The position numbers and the translations under genes were made by a program. The notes under the pieces are model-generated. The model saw only the letters and a list, made by a program, of their open reading frames with translations. It did not search any database and was not told the DNA's origin. Of a stretch of 64,000 bases of DNA, positions 24,651 to 37,272 are shown in pieces; positions within the stretch are counted from its first letter, which is position 1; every line of letters begins with the position of its first letter. The stretch spans positions 123,436,895-123,500,894 of the forward strand of contig CM069434.1 of assembly GCA_035610365.1 (NCBI GenBank). Direction: 5' to 3'. The DNA comes from Aquatica leii. Its lineage: Eukaryota > Arthropoda > Insecta > Coleoptera > Lampyridae.

Positions 24651-25990
24651 TGTTACAAGCTTTAGGTTTTACGAACCTTGCACGGCCAACTCATACAGTC
24701 GGAGGTAGGGGAGGTTCACAGGAAGTATGCTTAAGGGCGCTAGAGCTGATCCAAGATAACACTTCTGCCTCGCTCACGACAGACGGTCCAAACTTGTAAC
24801 TCAATTGGAGGTTCGTAATCCTTATTACTCTGATGGTCGAGTAGCCAAAGTTTGTTACTAGGTAATGACGATCAAAAGAGAAAGGTATGTTGCCATAAAA
24901 GAGAGAGTAACCAATATAACAACTTTAATTTAGTAACGTCGATGATTATCACAGATATATCGAATTTTCAGTACATGAATGCCAGCCGTATCGGCAACAC
25001 ACAATACATAGGTACGTTACGTTGAAGCGAACAGCGATGAATAGTTCGTAGTAAATATTGTTTGTACACAGTATGCGAAACACGCAAAATAATTAATAAT
25101 ACGACCTTACTGATAATAAAACAGTGATAATAATTACTGAATTAATACTAAACTTTCGTAATAATTATTAGTTGTACACAGCATGCGAAAAATGCAAAAT
25201 AACTAATGATACTACCTTAATGGTAATAAAACAATGTTAGCAATTACGGAATTAACATTAACTAAAGTTTCGTGAGCGACCTTTCTGACAGCGAACAAAT
25301 AAATAAATGAACTTACCCACAATACAGTAACTCCTACTTGGTCGAAGAAAGCGCTTTCCCCGGCAAGTGAGCCTGAAATAACTTTTGAGTAGCAAATCGT
25401 GTCAAACCAATGCCTCACGAAATCAAAATCTACAAAAATGATTACTTATTGTTAAAGAAAGTACATATAACATAACCCGGTTGTCGAATTCTGTTATACA
25501 CCGTCGATGACAGTTGGTTCCGTAGGTGTTTGCCGCATGAGTAAAATCTCGCAGAAATGTAAATATCTTCGGTTTATTTAGTTTTAACCGTAGGCCTTAT
25601 AGATCGAGTTATACTCGTCCCACGAAAGTATTTTTCGAAGTTAATCCTTCATAATTCGTTATCGAATAGGAACATGTGCCAGAACGTGGTGGAACGGATT
25701 TCAAATTACGAGAAATTACAACAGAATTTCAATAAACGACAGCAATTATCGTACCCGGTGACGACTCAAATATTTTATTATAGTAGTACACTTATAATTT
25801 GATCCCCATTACTACGGATGATCTTTGAGAATTATTTGCAAGCCACACCGGTCATCTTATGCAGTTGACAGATTAATGATTTCGTCGTAAATGACAGTCA
25901 CACGAAACGATCGGTAGGCGGCGTCCAAACCGGAATCTAATTTCAATTACATATACAGAGTATTCCGTAATGAAAATTTAGTACGTAACA
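24651..25990 (+). mobile_element. 1340-bp solo LTR-like element, copy B, inside the pogo gene
   Basis: Ends TGTTACAAGC...GTACGTAACA, so the first and last six bases are inverted complements (TGTTAC/GTAACA) with TG...CA tips. The 4-bp AATT stands on both sides (24647-24650 and 25991-25994). Removing it and one AATT joins the pogo start codon region to its helix-turn-helix in frame, which fixes the borders. No coding capacity. Best read as a solo LTR of a large-LTR retrotransposon; a short-TIR DNA element cannot be fully excluded. Confidence 0.8.
25066..25275 (+). repeat. Internal tandem repeat of the LTR-like element
   Basis: Two diverged units of about 100-110 bp, each starting GTACACAGYATGCGAAA and ending ACTAAA(G)TTTCG. 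Confidence 0.7.
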
Positions 25991-28154
25991 AATTATCGTA
26001 AGAAGAAACCAAATCTTTCTTACACGCTGCAGGACCTCAAAAGAGCAGTACACGATGTTGTAAATAAGAATAATACTTATCGGCAGGCCGAAAAAACTTA
26101 CTCAATTCCAAAGGCGGTGATTTACCACAGAATCAATGGTAGGAGAATATGTATGGATTGCAAAGAAACTGGTCGTCCTACGACTTTACCCAAAGACGTT
26201 GAACAAGAAATCAGTAACTGCTTTATGGCGCGCTCCAGAATGGGCTATCATTGTCACAAGCAAGAATTGTGTTAGTTGGTTTCAGAATACGTAAATTTAA
26301 ATAATATAAAAACACCATTCAAGAATGGTGTACCTGGCCAAGAATGGTGTATTGGGTTAATGAAGAGGAATCACACCTCTCTCTAAACAAACCTGAGCAT
26401 TTGCAGAGAAGCCGTATTAAAGCAAGAAATCCAAAGATAGTGTACGATTTTTATCAAAAACTCAAAACTATGGTTGAGGAAATAAATTTAACAGAACCGG
26501 AGAAACAATGTTTTATGTTTAACTGTGATGAAACTGGCTTTAATAGTGATCCCACAAAAATTAAAGCTATAGGTGAAAAAGGTAGAGCTTTATCAAGAGT
26601 ATCGGGAGGTTATGGGAAAGACTACACCACTATGTTAGCATGTATAGCAGCTGACGGTTCTTTCCTGCCACCTCTAATGATTTTTAAAGGAGCAGCAGTA
26701 CAACCCAGATGGGTGTCTGAAGAGGCATACCCGGGAACAAAATATGGTGCAACCAAAAATGAATAGATGGAGAGGCTCAATTTTTTAATTGGTTTAGCAC
26801 CATGTTTGTTCCTTGGGTTGAATGTTTGCGAAAGAAAAAGGAGCTTCCCAATCAAGCCGCACTATTATTATATGATGGCCATAGTAGCCATATCAGTCTA
26901 AGTATTCTCAAATTGGCTATCGAAAAAAACATTCAAATAATGCGATTTTCTATTCATTTAACTGACCGGATCCAACCTCTGGATAAATGCGTATTCGGAC
27001 TCTTAAAAATAAAATAGGATTAAAAATTGATCGATTATGGAAAATCGCAGATGGGGAAAAGAACAAGGCGTTTGTCCTGACAAAAATTTTCAGAAATTCT
27101 TGGTTGTTTGGAATGAAGGCATGAAATAGTCCAATATTAAGTCGGGATTTATAACGACCGGTCTCTGTCCTCTTAATGCAACTGCCTTTCCCGAGGATTT
27201 TTTTGACCCAAAAGCTTTGGAATATTATAAAAAAGAATTAGAGATAAAATGCCATCAACAAGTAAGAATAAAAGTCCAAAAATGCCATCAAACAATAAAT
27301 ATATAAATTCCAGGAGTTTTATAAAAAATTTTAGTCAACAGTTATCTTTAAATACAGAAGAAGTAGCACCGGAAATTACCACTAAAAAAGCAATTCCTTG
27401 TCTTAAACAAATGCAGCACGGTGAGTTATTAACAACAGAAGCAGTTCTTAAGAAAATGGAAGAAGCGGAAGAAAAAAGGCTGATAAGGAAAACAAAGCAA
27501 GGCAAAACCGAGAAAATTTACAAGCGAAGAAAAGAGCACAAACAAAATCTAGAACGAAAATCAAAAAGATAAGGACATCACACACTGCTGATGATAGTGA
27601 AGAAGATGTCGATATTAGCAAACTGGTTGACAACAATTCCAGTGATGATATGACATATGACGATATTTTTGAAGCAGAAACTAACGATGAGGTAGAATAT
27701 CAAGAACCAAAGTGGGAAGACATAAAACCAGATACCTTCTTACTCGTAAATTTCCTTGGTGGTGCGAGAAATGCTACTAATTATAAATATGTGTATGTAG
27801 TGCAATCTGTGAATGACGACGATGGAGAAATTGTGGTGCAAGGTCTTAAAGCGAATGACAAACAAAAAAGAACATTTTCACTTGTTGAAAATGATATTTC
27901 TTCCATAACAATGAACATGATTAATGCTGCCCTGCCTATTTCAGTACGAAATTTTTTTTGAAAAAAACTAAAATCTTTTAACAATTTATCTACCAACTAC
28001 CTACCTATTATATTTTGTTTTATAACTTTTGAGGTTTTTGTATTTTTAGAGTTTCGTTTACGTTCAATATTTTTGCACATTGTAATTTTACATGCTTTTC
28101 TCTTTTGTTAAAAATTGAATTTTATCAATAAAACGTTGAAGAACAGACAAGTAA

Positions 28155-28350
28155 GGGGTAATTGTAAAGAAGAAATTTACTAACATATAAGTTCAGTGTG
28201 AAGCTTTAGTGTCAGTTTGTTCATAATCGCCCCGTAAAATACTATATTACCGATTGTAGGCTATATGTAACTTGTTCACATTTGCCCCAAAAAGATTTAC
28301 ATTTACCCTAACATTTGCAAAATTTATTTTTTTCTGGGGGTAAATGTAAA
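28155..28350 (+). promoter_or_regulatory. Right motif array of the pogo-like element
   Basis: Five copies or near copies of the same motif: reverse at 28155-28168, forward at 28220-28233, 28275-28288 and 28296-28309, and reverse at 28337-28350. A weaker forward copy follows at 28496-28509. Confidence 0.6.
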
Positions 28351-28589
28351 TAGCCGTTAATTTTGTCTAAATGATATGGAAATCTTCTGAAAATAATTTA
28401 TAATGCAAATGGACAATATAGTCTGTTGAAGAAATTTGTTGTAAATTATTTAAATTACTATTTATGGTTTTTTGCAATTGAAATTTTCAAAAGCGTTTAC
28501 ATTTACTCACACTGACCCTAATATTTTATTCTACTTTGGATACATTTTCCTGCTTAAGACGTTTGAAAACGTATATCTTCGTAATAAAA

Positions 28590-28842
28590 TGAGTGACGAA
28601 AGATTGAAGAGACTAGCTGTTCTGAACATTGATAACGTTTTGGCAAAAAATTTGGACCCTGAAGCAATCATTTGGAAAATTGATTCCATAAACGTTAATA
28701 CGAGAATTGTTTTGCAATAAGTAAGTTTTTTCAATTCTTTAATTCAAAATCTTTTGAATAAAAAAAACATCGGATTTCGGGCCCACCCAATAATATCTTG
28801 GCCCACTGACGGCCCACCGTACGTAAAAATTCTAGTCCCCTG
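28590..28842 (+). pseudogene. hAT (ZMYM-type) transposase 3' end and terminus
   Basis: The frame gives MSDERLKRLAVLNIDNVLAKNLD followed by PEAIIWKI, the end of the hAT dimerisation region in ZMYM-type proteins, preceded by LKTFENVYLRNK. The stop is at 28718-28720. Downstream GC-rich GGCCCACC repeats and a terminus CTAGTCCCCTG (ending at 28842) fit the CAGGGG-type terminal repeat of these elements. The upstream part of this copy is missing. Confidence 0.65.
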
Positions 28843-28850
28843 GATATGAC

Positions 28851-29312
28851 TAGTGGGCCATTTTAGTCTTCTATCTCATTGAATGTGGCTTGAAAAAATT
28901 TCTCTTGATAGGGAAGTAACATGTGATGTTTAATGTGTTTTTTTATTAGAATGATTGTTTGAAGATTGTTGCTTAGACACTTATGTTCGATAATTTATTG
29001 TAAGAAATTTATTATAGAAGTTACAATTTTTACAAGAATAGAAACGTGCCAACATTCGGCATTGAAGTTTCTTATAATACTACCTAATTGTACCCTTTTA
29101 GGTATAACCCCTTCTATCGAGAATGCGGAATCCGCCAAATTTAAAACGTAATACTAAACAATGATAGTGCCTCCTTTAGCGTGATGGTCTGCATCTGGGT
29201 GATTTGTGAAGTAAAGTTGATAATTGTGTATTCTAAAATGCGTTCTGCTATTAAAATGTGTTTCTGAGACAAGTAAGATGTCTAAATCAATGTGGAGGAA
29301 AAAGGTTTCTAG
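28851..29312. other. AT-rich spacer, no gene seen
   Basis: No recognisable feature. Confidence 0.4.
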
Positions 29313-29755
29313 CAAAGAGTATATAATATAGAAAGAGATTCAATGTACGTGTTAAATAACGTGTATTCTAAAGTTAGTCGACCGCTTTAAAGCGCTAGTA
29401 TCGGCCATCTGGTATTCGACTAACCAAACTAATTCACTTTAGACTCAAACTATTTTCGAACGAATACTGTCAATGTGTTCCTTACAGTGTTGTCACATAA
29501 TTACTTCTAAAACTACCTTGAATCGTTTTATCAAAGAGCATATAATAGTAAAGAGATTCAACGTCCTTTTAAATTGGCGTAACAGTGAAAGTTATGTCGC
29601 CGCTACGAACGCTGTGATCGTCCATCTATTGAAGACATAACAAAGTAATGTAGTTTCGAATAGAACCACTTTTCTTGCACCTTTCAAAAGCTTCCCTGCT
29701 TTACCACTAACACTGTTGTCAGATTTAACACGGTTTTCACGTGAATATAAGTAGA
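29313..29755 (+). repeat. Diverged tandem dimer, period about 219 bp
   Basis: Two units starting CAAAGAGYATATAATAG...AAAGAGATTCAAYGT (29313 and 29532). Later blocks match in order: GTCG..CGCT, ATCG.CCATCT, AAA..TAAT and CACTGTTGTCA. Probably remnants of a MITE or satellite-like unit. Confidence 0.6.
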
Positions 29756-31220
29756 TACTGATTAATTCATAATAGACTTTATTATGATATTGGTCCGGAT
29801 TGAGAATAGATTTAACGTGACATTTGTAATCCCTTTTTATGTGATGTAAGATTAGTTAAAAAAACATTATTGAAGAAATCATATTTTTTTAACAGTATTT
29901 TAAATTTTTCATTAGTAGTAATGTCATTATTAATCTATAACTTGATCAATAATTATTAATTAAATGTTGCTCATATAAGTTGTGATCCGAGATATTATAT
30001 TTTCTCTTTGCAAACTGCGTATTACTGTAATATATTTCTTTATTTTGATTTAAAAAAAGATAAGTGTTACAATTTTCTTTTAGTGCATGTCTTGCGTCCA
30101 AAGTAACTAAAATGAGTAATAAACTATAGGTGATCCAAACCACTTGCAAGAAATAGTATAATAAATATGTGATTAAAGGATTGATTGACCGATTGACGTA
30201 TTGTAAAATCGTTAAAATATTATACAAAAATACATTTTTTTCTGTTAAATTCTAAATAGATGCAAAGAAATGCCGCTGTCAGCTGTCATCAAATATTTAA
30301 ATTCTACTCACACCGTAAGATTCTAATCCTCTTTAAAACCTTTTTGTCAAACAATTACTATACTCCTAAGAAAAACTGCTTTGTTACCGACTTGAGGACA
30401 CGTTCACATTGTACCTACCGTCTTTGTCTTTCGCCTAAAGTAAAGTATCCCTTTTGCAATTACGTATTCTAATTGCCTGTACATGAAAATAAATAACTAT
30501 AGGTACTAAAAAATTTACAATCACACTTTCGTAAATTTGCCACATTACCTATTATGTGACTCATCGAAATCAAACGCGGAAGCATGTACGAAATTTGTAG
30601 AGCTATACTGGCTACACTTATTTTTATGTATCTTATGTACCGTATAATTTATTATGTAGTACATACTATATGTTACTGCATTTATAAAAAACAGTAAATT
30701 TTAATAAATCTTATTTTGTATAATGGTATGATTTTTGTTAACAAGAATTGTTTACTAACAAATCCAATTACTTCTGTGATTGGATTTCGCCAATGGTCAA
30801 TGTTTAATTGTAATCTTAGGACCAGATTATGTAGGAGTTAAATTGTACAGACTACATATTTGAAAAAGTATATAAATTTCATTTTCTTTTGTTTGCGTGC
30901 AGTGTAAAAGTGCATCTAGGTACCTGTCATCTATTCCTTGAAACCTTTTTTGATCGTACTTAAAGGATTAATCATCAGAGCAATCCGGTCCGAAACTGTA
31001 GTGGTAGAAACTTCTTTACAAATATACATTACAAATGATATTTGGCAACTCTGTTAATTAAAAACAGGTTGAACAGCTTACTGTCTCTCTATTGTGATTT
31101 TACATCCTTTTCTTTCATTATCTAAGAAATTTACTTTTCTGGTTAGACTATCGAAAAATGCAAAAATGTGTAATATTTTCGCCTAGGCAACACACCGTAC
31201 GGGCTACGTATTTCTTCGTT
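29756..31220. other. AT-rich spacer between the inverted 33-bp motifs, no gene seen
   Basis: No ORF with a domain. A small hairpin AATCCAAT...ATTGGATT is at about 30760-30786. Confidence 0.4.
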
Positions 31221-31253
31221 ACGTTGAATCTCTTTACTATTATATGCTCTTTG
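31221..31253 (-). repeat. 33-bp inverted partner of the 29532 motif
   Basis: Perfect reverse complement of 29532-29564 over 33 bp, 1.7 kb away. Could mark the two ends of one element (29532-31253) or two independent insertions of the same repeat. No gene is seen between them. Confidence 0.75.
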
Positions 31254-31369
31254 TTTCTAGCTCATGTTTATGATTTACAAGACCGTTAGCGTTCAACTCA
31301 AGGAAATAAGTGTGCCAATTTTCACGAATTTTCTCACATTGCTTTAAACTTTTTTTACGAAATTTTGTG

Positions 31370-31690
31370 CAATTGTTTCTTTTGTACCATTTTTGCAGTG
31401 TACAGACGGAAACGCTTGCGGATCTAATTGTGCAATTAATATAATCATTTTTCAGTTCTGCTAAGTGAAATAATAAGGTTTAATACATAAAACGGATTAT
31501 AAGAAATATCTTGCATAATAATAATAAACACACTACATACGAAGATACGAAAAATACAACAAATGCAGTGAAATTGGGTGCCACCGCAAATTCCAGCTTC
31601 GTTTCATCTAAGCGTTCCATCGTTTCGTTAAATGAACCTTTGAATCAAGCATCTTATAACTGTTTTCAACACTAAAAAAATTATTATATT
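31370..31690 (+). repeat. Dispersed repeat family 3, copy 1
   Basis: Shares ordered blocks with 36548-36825: GATCTAATTSTGCAATTA, ATAATCATTTTTCA, TTTCATCTRAGC, ATCGTTTCGTTA and TGTTTTCAACACTAAAA. No ORF. Confidence 0.65.
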
Positions 31691-33485
31691 ATAATTCTCA
31701 AAAAGTTTACTCTATGCCAAAAACGTTGAAAGCTTTTGTTATTCTGTTAATTGTTTCATATTATGCGATTTTATTGAATGTGCTTGTTGCATCTATGGTT
31801 AATTAATTTTATCTTTAATATTTCTGTTGAGTAATGTAAAAACAACATTTGTATTTTATTATTTAAGTAATTTATGTTTTAATGTTAAACAAACCGAGTT
31901 TATAAAAGTTACAACTTAACATAAATCTGGAATTTAAGTATTTGTAAAACCTAAATATTTATTTTGTTGTTAAACCACATTTTTGACATTGCTTTGAGCA
32001 ATATTTTGACTACAATGTTTGATGTAAACAAAGCACAACGTAAAATGCCTACATCTCTACACCGCAAACATAACAAAACTGATAAATTATTTCGTGGTGC
32101 ATGTAATTTGTTTTTATTAAAGCCAATAACAAATCGTCGAAAAATTTTTATTGTTTAGTTCAATCTTAATTATGTAAATTCATCCTGTCAAAAGCATTAG
32201 TTTTTTTTAAAGCATTTTAACATAACATGTCGTAACGCATAACCAAAAGACACCTGAGCTATTTCGTCGAGTTAACTCGATCCACATTGTAAGTGGGAAG
32301 CCATAAATTTGTAGAAACGCAGATAATCCAATAAAAGAACAAAACCCGACTTCTATCAATCCTAAAATTCTTTTAAAGGCAACCCCAGGAGCTACTATTG
32401 TTCATCTTTCGTTCTTCTAACATGTCAAGATCGGTGCGGCGCCAACGAGTCGTTTGTACTTTCTCATCCTAAACCATTTTATGTTTTCAAGATTGATTTA
32501 CACATTTTAAGGACCAACCTATCCGGTCTTTGAAATAGTTATTTTATGATGAGGGTACGGTTCAAACCAAACAATGGGATAGGTTAGTGTCGGCAAGTAA
32601 TTCGTAGCGTTTTGATACAGCACGTGCCAACTCTTAATAATACGATTTCCTTATACTGGTACAGGTTAGTATCTTAAGTCAACTACGTGTAACATTCGAT
32701 GATTTACGACCGACATACAATTTGTCGACGCAAAACTCAATTATATCGCAATATTCTAATTTCAAAAGATACTAAAGCAGTTCGTTCGGTCACAATCATC
32801 GGTTGATTGTACCGGAACCGATTTCTAAACGTCGAACGCTTTAAAAGAACGTCGATCCTTGTAAAAATGTAATTGGTGTCTTCGGAGAATTAATTCTTTT
32901 TTACTGCGGTGTGTGTGGTCGACGTTTTTAATATCAGTAGATTTAACCCTAAGTGAAATTTTGTTGACTTTTGGTTTATTGTAAAGTGAGAATAAGAACA
33001 AAACACATAAATTGCAATTTGCTTGGAAATCCTCCGGAGGTTTTTGTCTTTAAGTGCTTCATGATCAGTTTTATTATATGTTACGATGTAGGTAAATTGC
33101 GATATATAAGAGCCGAACACATAAAACTTGCAACATTATGTGTTATACCTTTTATGCATTTTTGAGCATAACTTTTCTACTAAATATAAATATAATTAAG
33201 TTATGAAGCACACAAATTATTGCAAAAGACGTGAGAGTCATTTGGTTTAAATTATCATAATTAAAACGCTAGAAAAGTTCTTTATCTAAAGGTAAACGGT
33301 GTTACTTTATAAAATGTTTATTGATTGTTACTTCAGAGTGGGCCAATTGTGTGTCAAAGTAAAATATCTCCATCATTATACAAAATATAAAAAGAATTAA
33401 AAAGTTATACGGTCTTCAACATTTTAAAATTATTTTCTACTGGTACAGGATATTCCATAATATCAGTACAACAAAAAACTTAATT
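31691..33485. other. Spacer, no gene seen
   Basis: 32220-32890 is less AT-rich than its surroundings and contains GGCGCCAACGAG (32446), but I found neither a frame nor a domain in it. It may be a decayed element. Confidence 0.35.
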
Positions 33486-33756
33486 TTTTTTAATGGAGCA
33501 CCTTGTATATTAATACGTTTTTGGAATTCTCTTGAAGTCTACTTTACAATGATAAAGGTTATAGGCACTTTAAGTTAGTCTTTCCAATATTATAAACAAT
33601 TTTAAAATTTGTCTTCTCAATTTATGACTTTGAAGAATGGAATATCTTTGAGAAACAAAATCGTGTATTAAAATTATATTTTGGTATGAGTTTTAGTACT
33701 ATTTAAAGTGTAAAATTCCAAAAACGTATTAATATACAGAGTGTTCCATTAAAAAA
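33486..33756. repeat. Inverted repeat, 43-bp arms, foldback element
   Basis: Arms 33486-33528 and 33714-33756 are near-perfect inverted complements (TTTTTTAATGGARCACYYTG then TATATTAATACGTTTTTGGAATT). The ACASRGTG-type tip within the arms is common in Tc1/mariner-derived elements of insects. The 185-bp centre is non-coding. Confidence 0.75.
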
Positions 33757-35165
33757 TGTATGCTTGTGTTGTTCTAGATACATTTTTTATTTATTTGTCA
33801 ATACTTATAGTGCTTTTATAGTTTTTTTAACTTCAGTAAATTAAACAGTTACATTTTTATAATGAAAACGTTTTTTGGTTAAATTGTTTTAATATCTCTA
33901 TTTAATCACTTTTAGATTAGCATAGTACGTTTAACTTAACAATTACAATATGTTTTTATTTTTATTATTTAAGTGATAGTTTATAAACAAAAAACAAACA
34001 CTTCATCTTTAGTTCTCTGAACTATTAAAAATCAAATCAAATTACAAAATATAAATTTTGTTTTATGCATATATAAACAAAGCGTAATTTTTTCAGTGTT
34101 TTTAGCTTTTATGTTTACAATATATAATAACACCGCATGTATTGTTAAACATTTAAACGCTTATTGTACTTCAGTACAACCATTGTTTGTTTGTCTAATA
34201 AATCTGGAACTTTAAATCACTTTATTATTTACTGCTTGTTGTCACGATATACTTACATAAGTTAAAGATATTAAAAAAATAATTTCTTCTTAAATAGTTT
34301 CTTAATGCATTTTAATAAACCTAAGGAAGAAAATGAACTTATTTTATTTATTATTGTAATTAACATAATAACGTTGTAATAATAAATGGTTTTATTATTT
34401 TAACGTTTAAAATTACAGACATAATTTTAATTTAAAAACTATACGGTAAATTACAGTTAACGGACGTTATCTTTCGCTACGTGTAGTTCTTTATAATTGA
34501 GCCTGAAAATTTGTCAGCTTGTTACTTATAATATAAAAATTAGAAAATAAAGCTTAACATTTTTGTTAGTATTTTACTAAATAACAGGGAATTGATAACA
34601 ATGTGTTAGTTTACGATAGAACACAAGACTTATTTTTTTCATATTATGTTTTACCCTGACGTTCTCTTCAGAAATACTATACACAACTACGCTACAGATC
34701 GAATTATTGTTTACAAATGTAACATGAACTTTACACAAAATGTTTTTTGCAAATTGGTACTTGTAATGGCAGTTTTGTTGTTACAAGCAGGTGGACAAAA
34801 TTCTTGTTGCTGAATATTAATTTTTTTATTCTTATTTGGAGTTATCAGTAGGTTTTCCAATTCTTTTTCTTTGTATAATTTTTTTTCATATTGAAATTTC
34901 TTTTGCTAATTTTCTCGTTACGATTATGATCACTCATTAGAAAAAGTTTGTTTTTTTGGTAAAGGACTAAAGGTAAATGTTAAACAATACAATTTCTTCT
35001 TTTTCTGCGTAACCGTTGATAAGCATTTTTCCTAACTTGCACGATAAAAATTATAATATTTAACATTTTGTCCTTTGCGCGCAAAGGTAAGATATAAAAT
35101 AACGCCCATTTTTTCTTTCTTTTTAAAACATGCATCAGCTTATATTTCAATTTGTACTTTTAGAA
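33757..35165. other. AT-rich spacer, no gene seen
   Basis: No recognisable feature. Confidence 0.4.
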
Positions 35166-35240
35166 CAGCGTTTCTCAAACTTTTTTAGACATGGAGCCCT
35201 TACAAATTGAAGTTAGCTTGGCGGAGCCCCAACATATTTT
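35166..35240 (-). mobile_element. hAT terminal inverted repeat (3' end)
   Basis: CAGCGTTTCTCAAACTTTTT at 35166 followed by ATGGAGCCC...CGGAGCCCC is a typical hAT end (compare CAGTGGTTCCTAAAC at 63170). It faces the minus-strand hAT gene at 37.3-37.9 kb and may be the 3' end of that element; the partner end was not found. Confidence 0.65.
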
Positions 35241-37272
35241 TTTAACTGATTAATTAAATAACTAGTAAATAATTAGTAAATTTTAGGTACAATTATTAAA
35301 AATTCACAGATATCGCAAATCTTGCAATTATCGAAAGGTGTTGAAAACAAACAAAATATTACCTACGTACGTATGAACAAGGTTTATTACAATTACAATT
35401 TTCAAAAATAAGAATGTATACTATTAATGTATTTTGAACTATTTTTTAATCCAAATTCAGTAAAATCTACATTTGCACATGTTTTGGATAATCGTCATAC
35501 TCTTTTTTCTTACAAATTGTTTCATCCTTTTAATAACATCAATAACAAAAAAATTCTTGAATTACTAAAGTTGATTTATATTAAAATGTCAAATAAAAAT
35601 TTGTTGTTAAACGATCAAACCAATTTGAATTATGATTTTAAACTTAAATTTTTTGTAGACTTTTCTGAAGATCAGTTTCATTATTTTAAAGCACGAAACA
35701 TATGTAAAAAATACATTTTGAAAGTTAACGAATTTATTATTGGTGAACTGGTAATTTGAATAATTTAAAAATTGACCAATAACAATAAATCTCCTTAACA
35801 ATTTAAAAATATACCGATTCTATAATTTTTTCTCCTATTAATATTAAACAAATTCGTTAGTGACTATAAAAAAAACATTTAAAAAATTAACTTTACTATA
35901 ACATGAATCCTCTCTGTAGTCTTAACTGATTTATAACGCTAATAATATTTACAGTTGCTTGACTGTTGATACAATTTCAACATTCAAAATTTACTCAAAT
36001 TTTATTTTACATACTTTTGTTCTATGCTGATAACTTTACAGTTAAATTATTAATGACTTAAATCAGTAATTGCTGATAGTTTTTATTATAAAACTTTATA
36101 AATCAGGTTTATTAAATTATTTCGTTTATGCATTTTAAAATTTGAACATAAATTATCGATTTAGTAGAACATCTGTGCTTCGGTCGAGTTGCTTCTGGTG
36201 ACCACCGCGGCTTTTTTTGCGGCTAAGGGTAGCTTTGTCAATTTCGTAAAATTACACCAGCATCGAAACCGCCACAATTTTTGTATTGAAATGATTTGCC
36301 TAATAATTTAAAATAACCAATAAACCAATACCCTAAAACGGTGCAAGATAGAAGAAAGTTGCATGTAAACATTTTTATAGAAGACAAAATTTACTATAAA
36401 AAAGTCGGCGGAAGGGTACAATTACCTTCAATAGTTTAAAAGATACACGTGTGCAAAGTTGCACAAAAATTACTTTAAAATTCTTAAACTATTAGATATA
36501 ATTATACACTTCAACGGACTTTTTTGTAGTAAATTTTGTGCTCAATAAATTGTTTATGTGCAATGTTTATCTATATTGCAACTTTTTTGCAGTATACAAG
36601 GCTGAAGCTCGCGCAGATCTAATTCTGCAATTACCATAATCATTTTTCATTACTGCTGAGGGAAATTAACTAAGATAATCATACGGAAAATTTTGTTTAA
36701 TAATAATAAACATTGCATCCACCGAAAGTTCCAGATTTGTTTCATCTGAGCATTTTATCGTTTCGTTACACGAGCCTTCGAATCAAGCTCACAATAAATG
36801 TTTTCAACACTAAAACAATTTTTAAAAACGATCATTATTGTTAGTTATTACATAAGTGTTAATGTGATGTCTGATATTAAGCTTGGTTTTCTACAAAAGT
36901 TAGAGCCCCATATAAGGTTTCGCATTCAAACGATTTTGTTACTTCGTTTTAGTAGCTGCGTATAAAAAAAAACAGTTTTGCAACGGTATGAAATGACAAA
37001 TGGAAGAACAGAAATAGTTTTTTATGACAGCTCTAGATACTCGTGTCTAAGGCTACACCAAAATTCTGACAGTGATTGGCTCTCAAATTTTAAACCGATA
37101 TAACCACTTCTGTGTGAAGTAGTAAAAATGTATGAAGACTCCTCAAGAACAGGTTTAAAAAGAAATGGTAAATTTTTAACAACTAATGCTTAGCGGTAAA
37201 TTATACTACTACAATTTTTAGCAATCTTTTTGATTACTGCCTGTAGTTTCTCCCACCATCACTTTTGTTTCA
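35241..37272. other. Between hAT end and hAT gene; mostly non-coding
   Basis: Probably the decayed body of the hAT element plus repeat family 3 (36548-36825). The plus-strand open frame 35427-35759 (110 codons) is low-complexity and has no domain. Confidence 0.4.
36548..36825 (+). repeat. Dispersed repeat family 3, copy 2
   Basis: Same orientation and block order as 31370-31690, shorter by about 40 bp in the middle. Confidence 0.65.

Larger units (their letters stand above)
24638..27961 (+). pseudogene. Pogo-like transposase (HTH_psq + DDE_1 + C-terminal tail), interrupted
   Basis: The ATG at 24638 is followed by one codon and a TGA where an Arg codon (CGA) would be expected, then by the nested LTR. 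The frame resumes at 25995 with a psq-type helix-turn-helix (SYTLQDLKRAVHDVV...YSIPKAVIYHRING, to about 26140) and the CENP-B-like linker (PFKNGVPGQEW). The DDE domain follows: FNCDETGF (first Asp, 26527), LLYDGHSSH (second, 26874), RIQPLDKCVFG (third, 26982), giving D35D spacing. Nonsense at 26764 and frameshifts break it. A Lys/Glu-rich linker (27249-27572) and a DTFLLVNFLGG tail domain (27650-27961) end it. All three catalytic Asp survive, so decay is moderate. Confidence 0.85.
24541..28350 (+). mobile_element. Pogo-like (Tc1/mariner group) transposon with motif-array ends and a nested LTR
   Basis: Its ends are inverted: TTTACAATTACCCCAGA on the left (24541) and, read inward from 28350, TTTACATTTACCCCCAGA on the right. 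Both ends carry several further copies of TTTACAWTTRCCCC in alternating orientation. Between them lies a pogo-type transposase gene in plus orientation, and a 1340-bp LTR-like insertion at 24651-25990. The TA target duplication expected for this group is visible only on the right, so exact borders are tentative. Confidence 0.7.

Noticed and set aside
24811-24824. B-box-like GGTTCGTAATCC in LTR-like copy B
   Set aside because: Does not fit the B-box consensus without an insertion and has no A box at the right distance.
32220-32890. Less AT-rich block with GGCGCCAACGAG, considered as an LTR plus primer-binding site
   Set aside because: No LTR pair, no TG...CA borders and no pol genes nearby.
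35427-35759. 110-codon plus-strand open frame
   Set aside because: Very AT-rich, Asn/Lys/Phe-rich, no domain, no splice or promoter signals that stand out.
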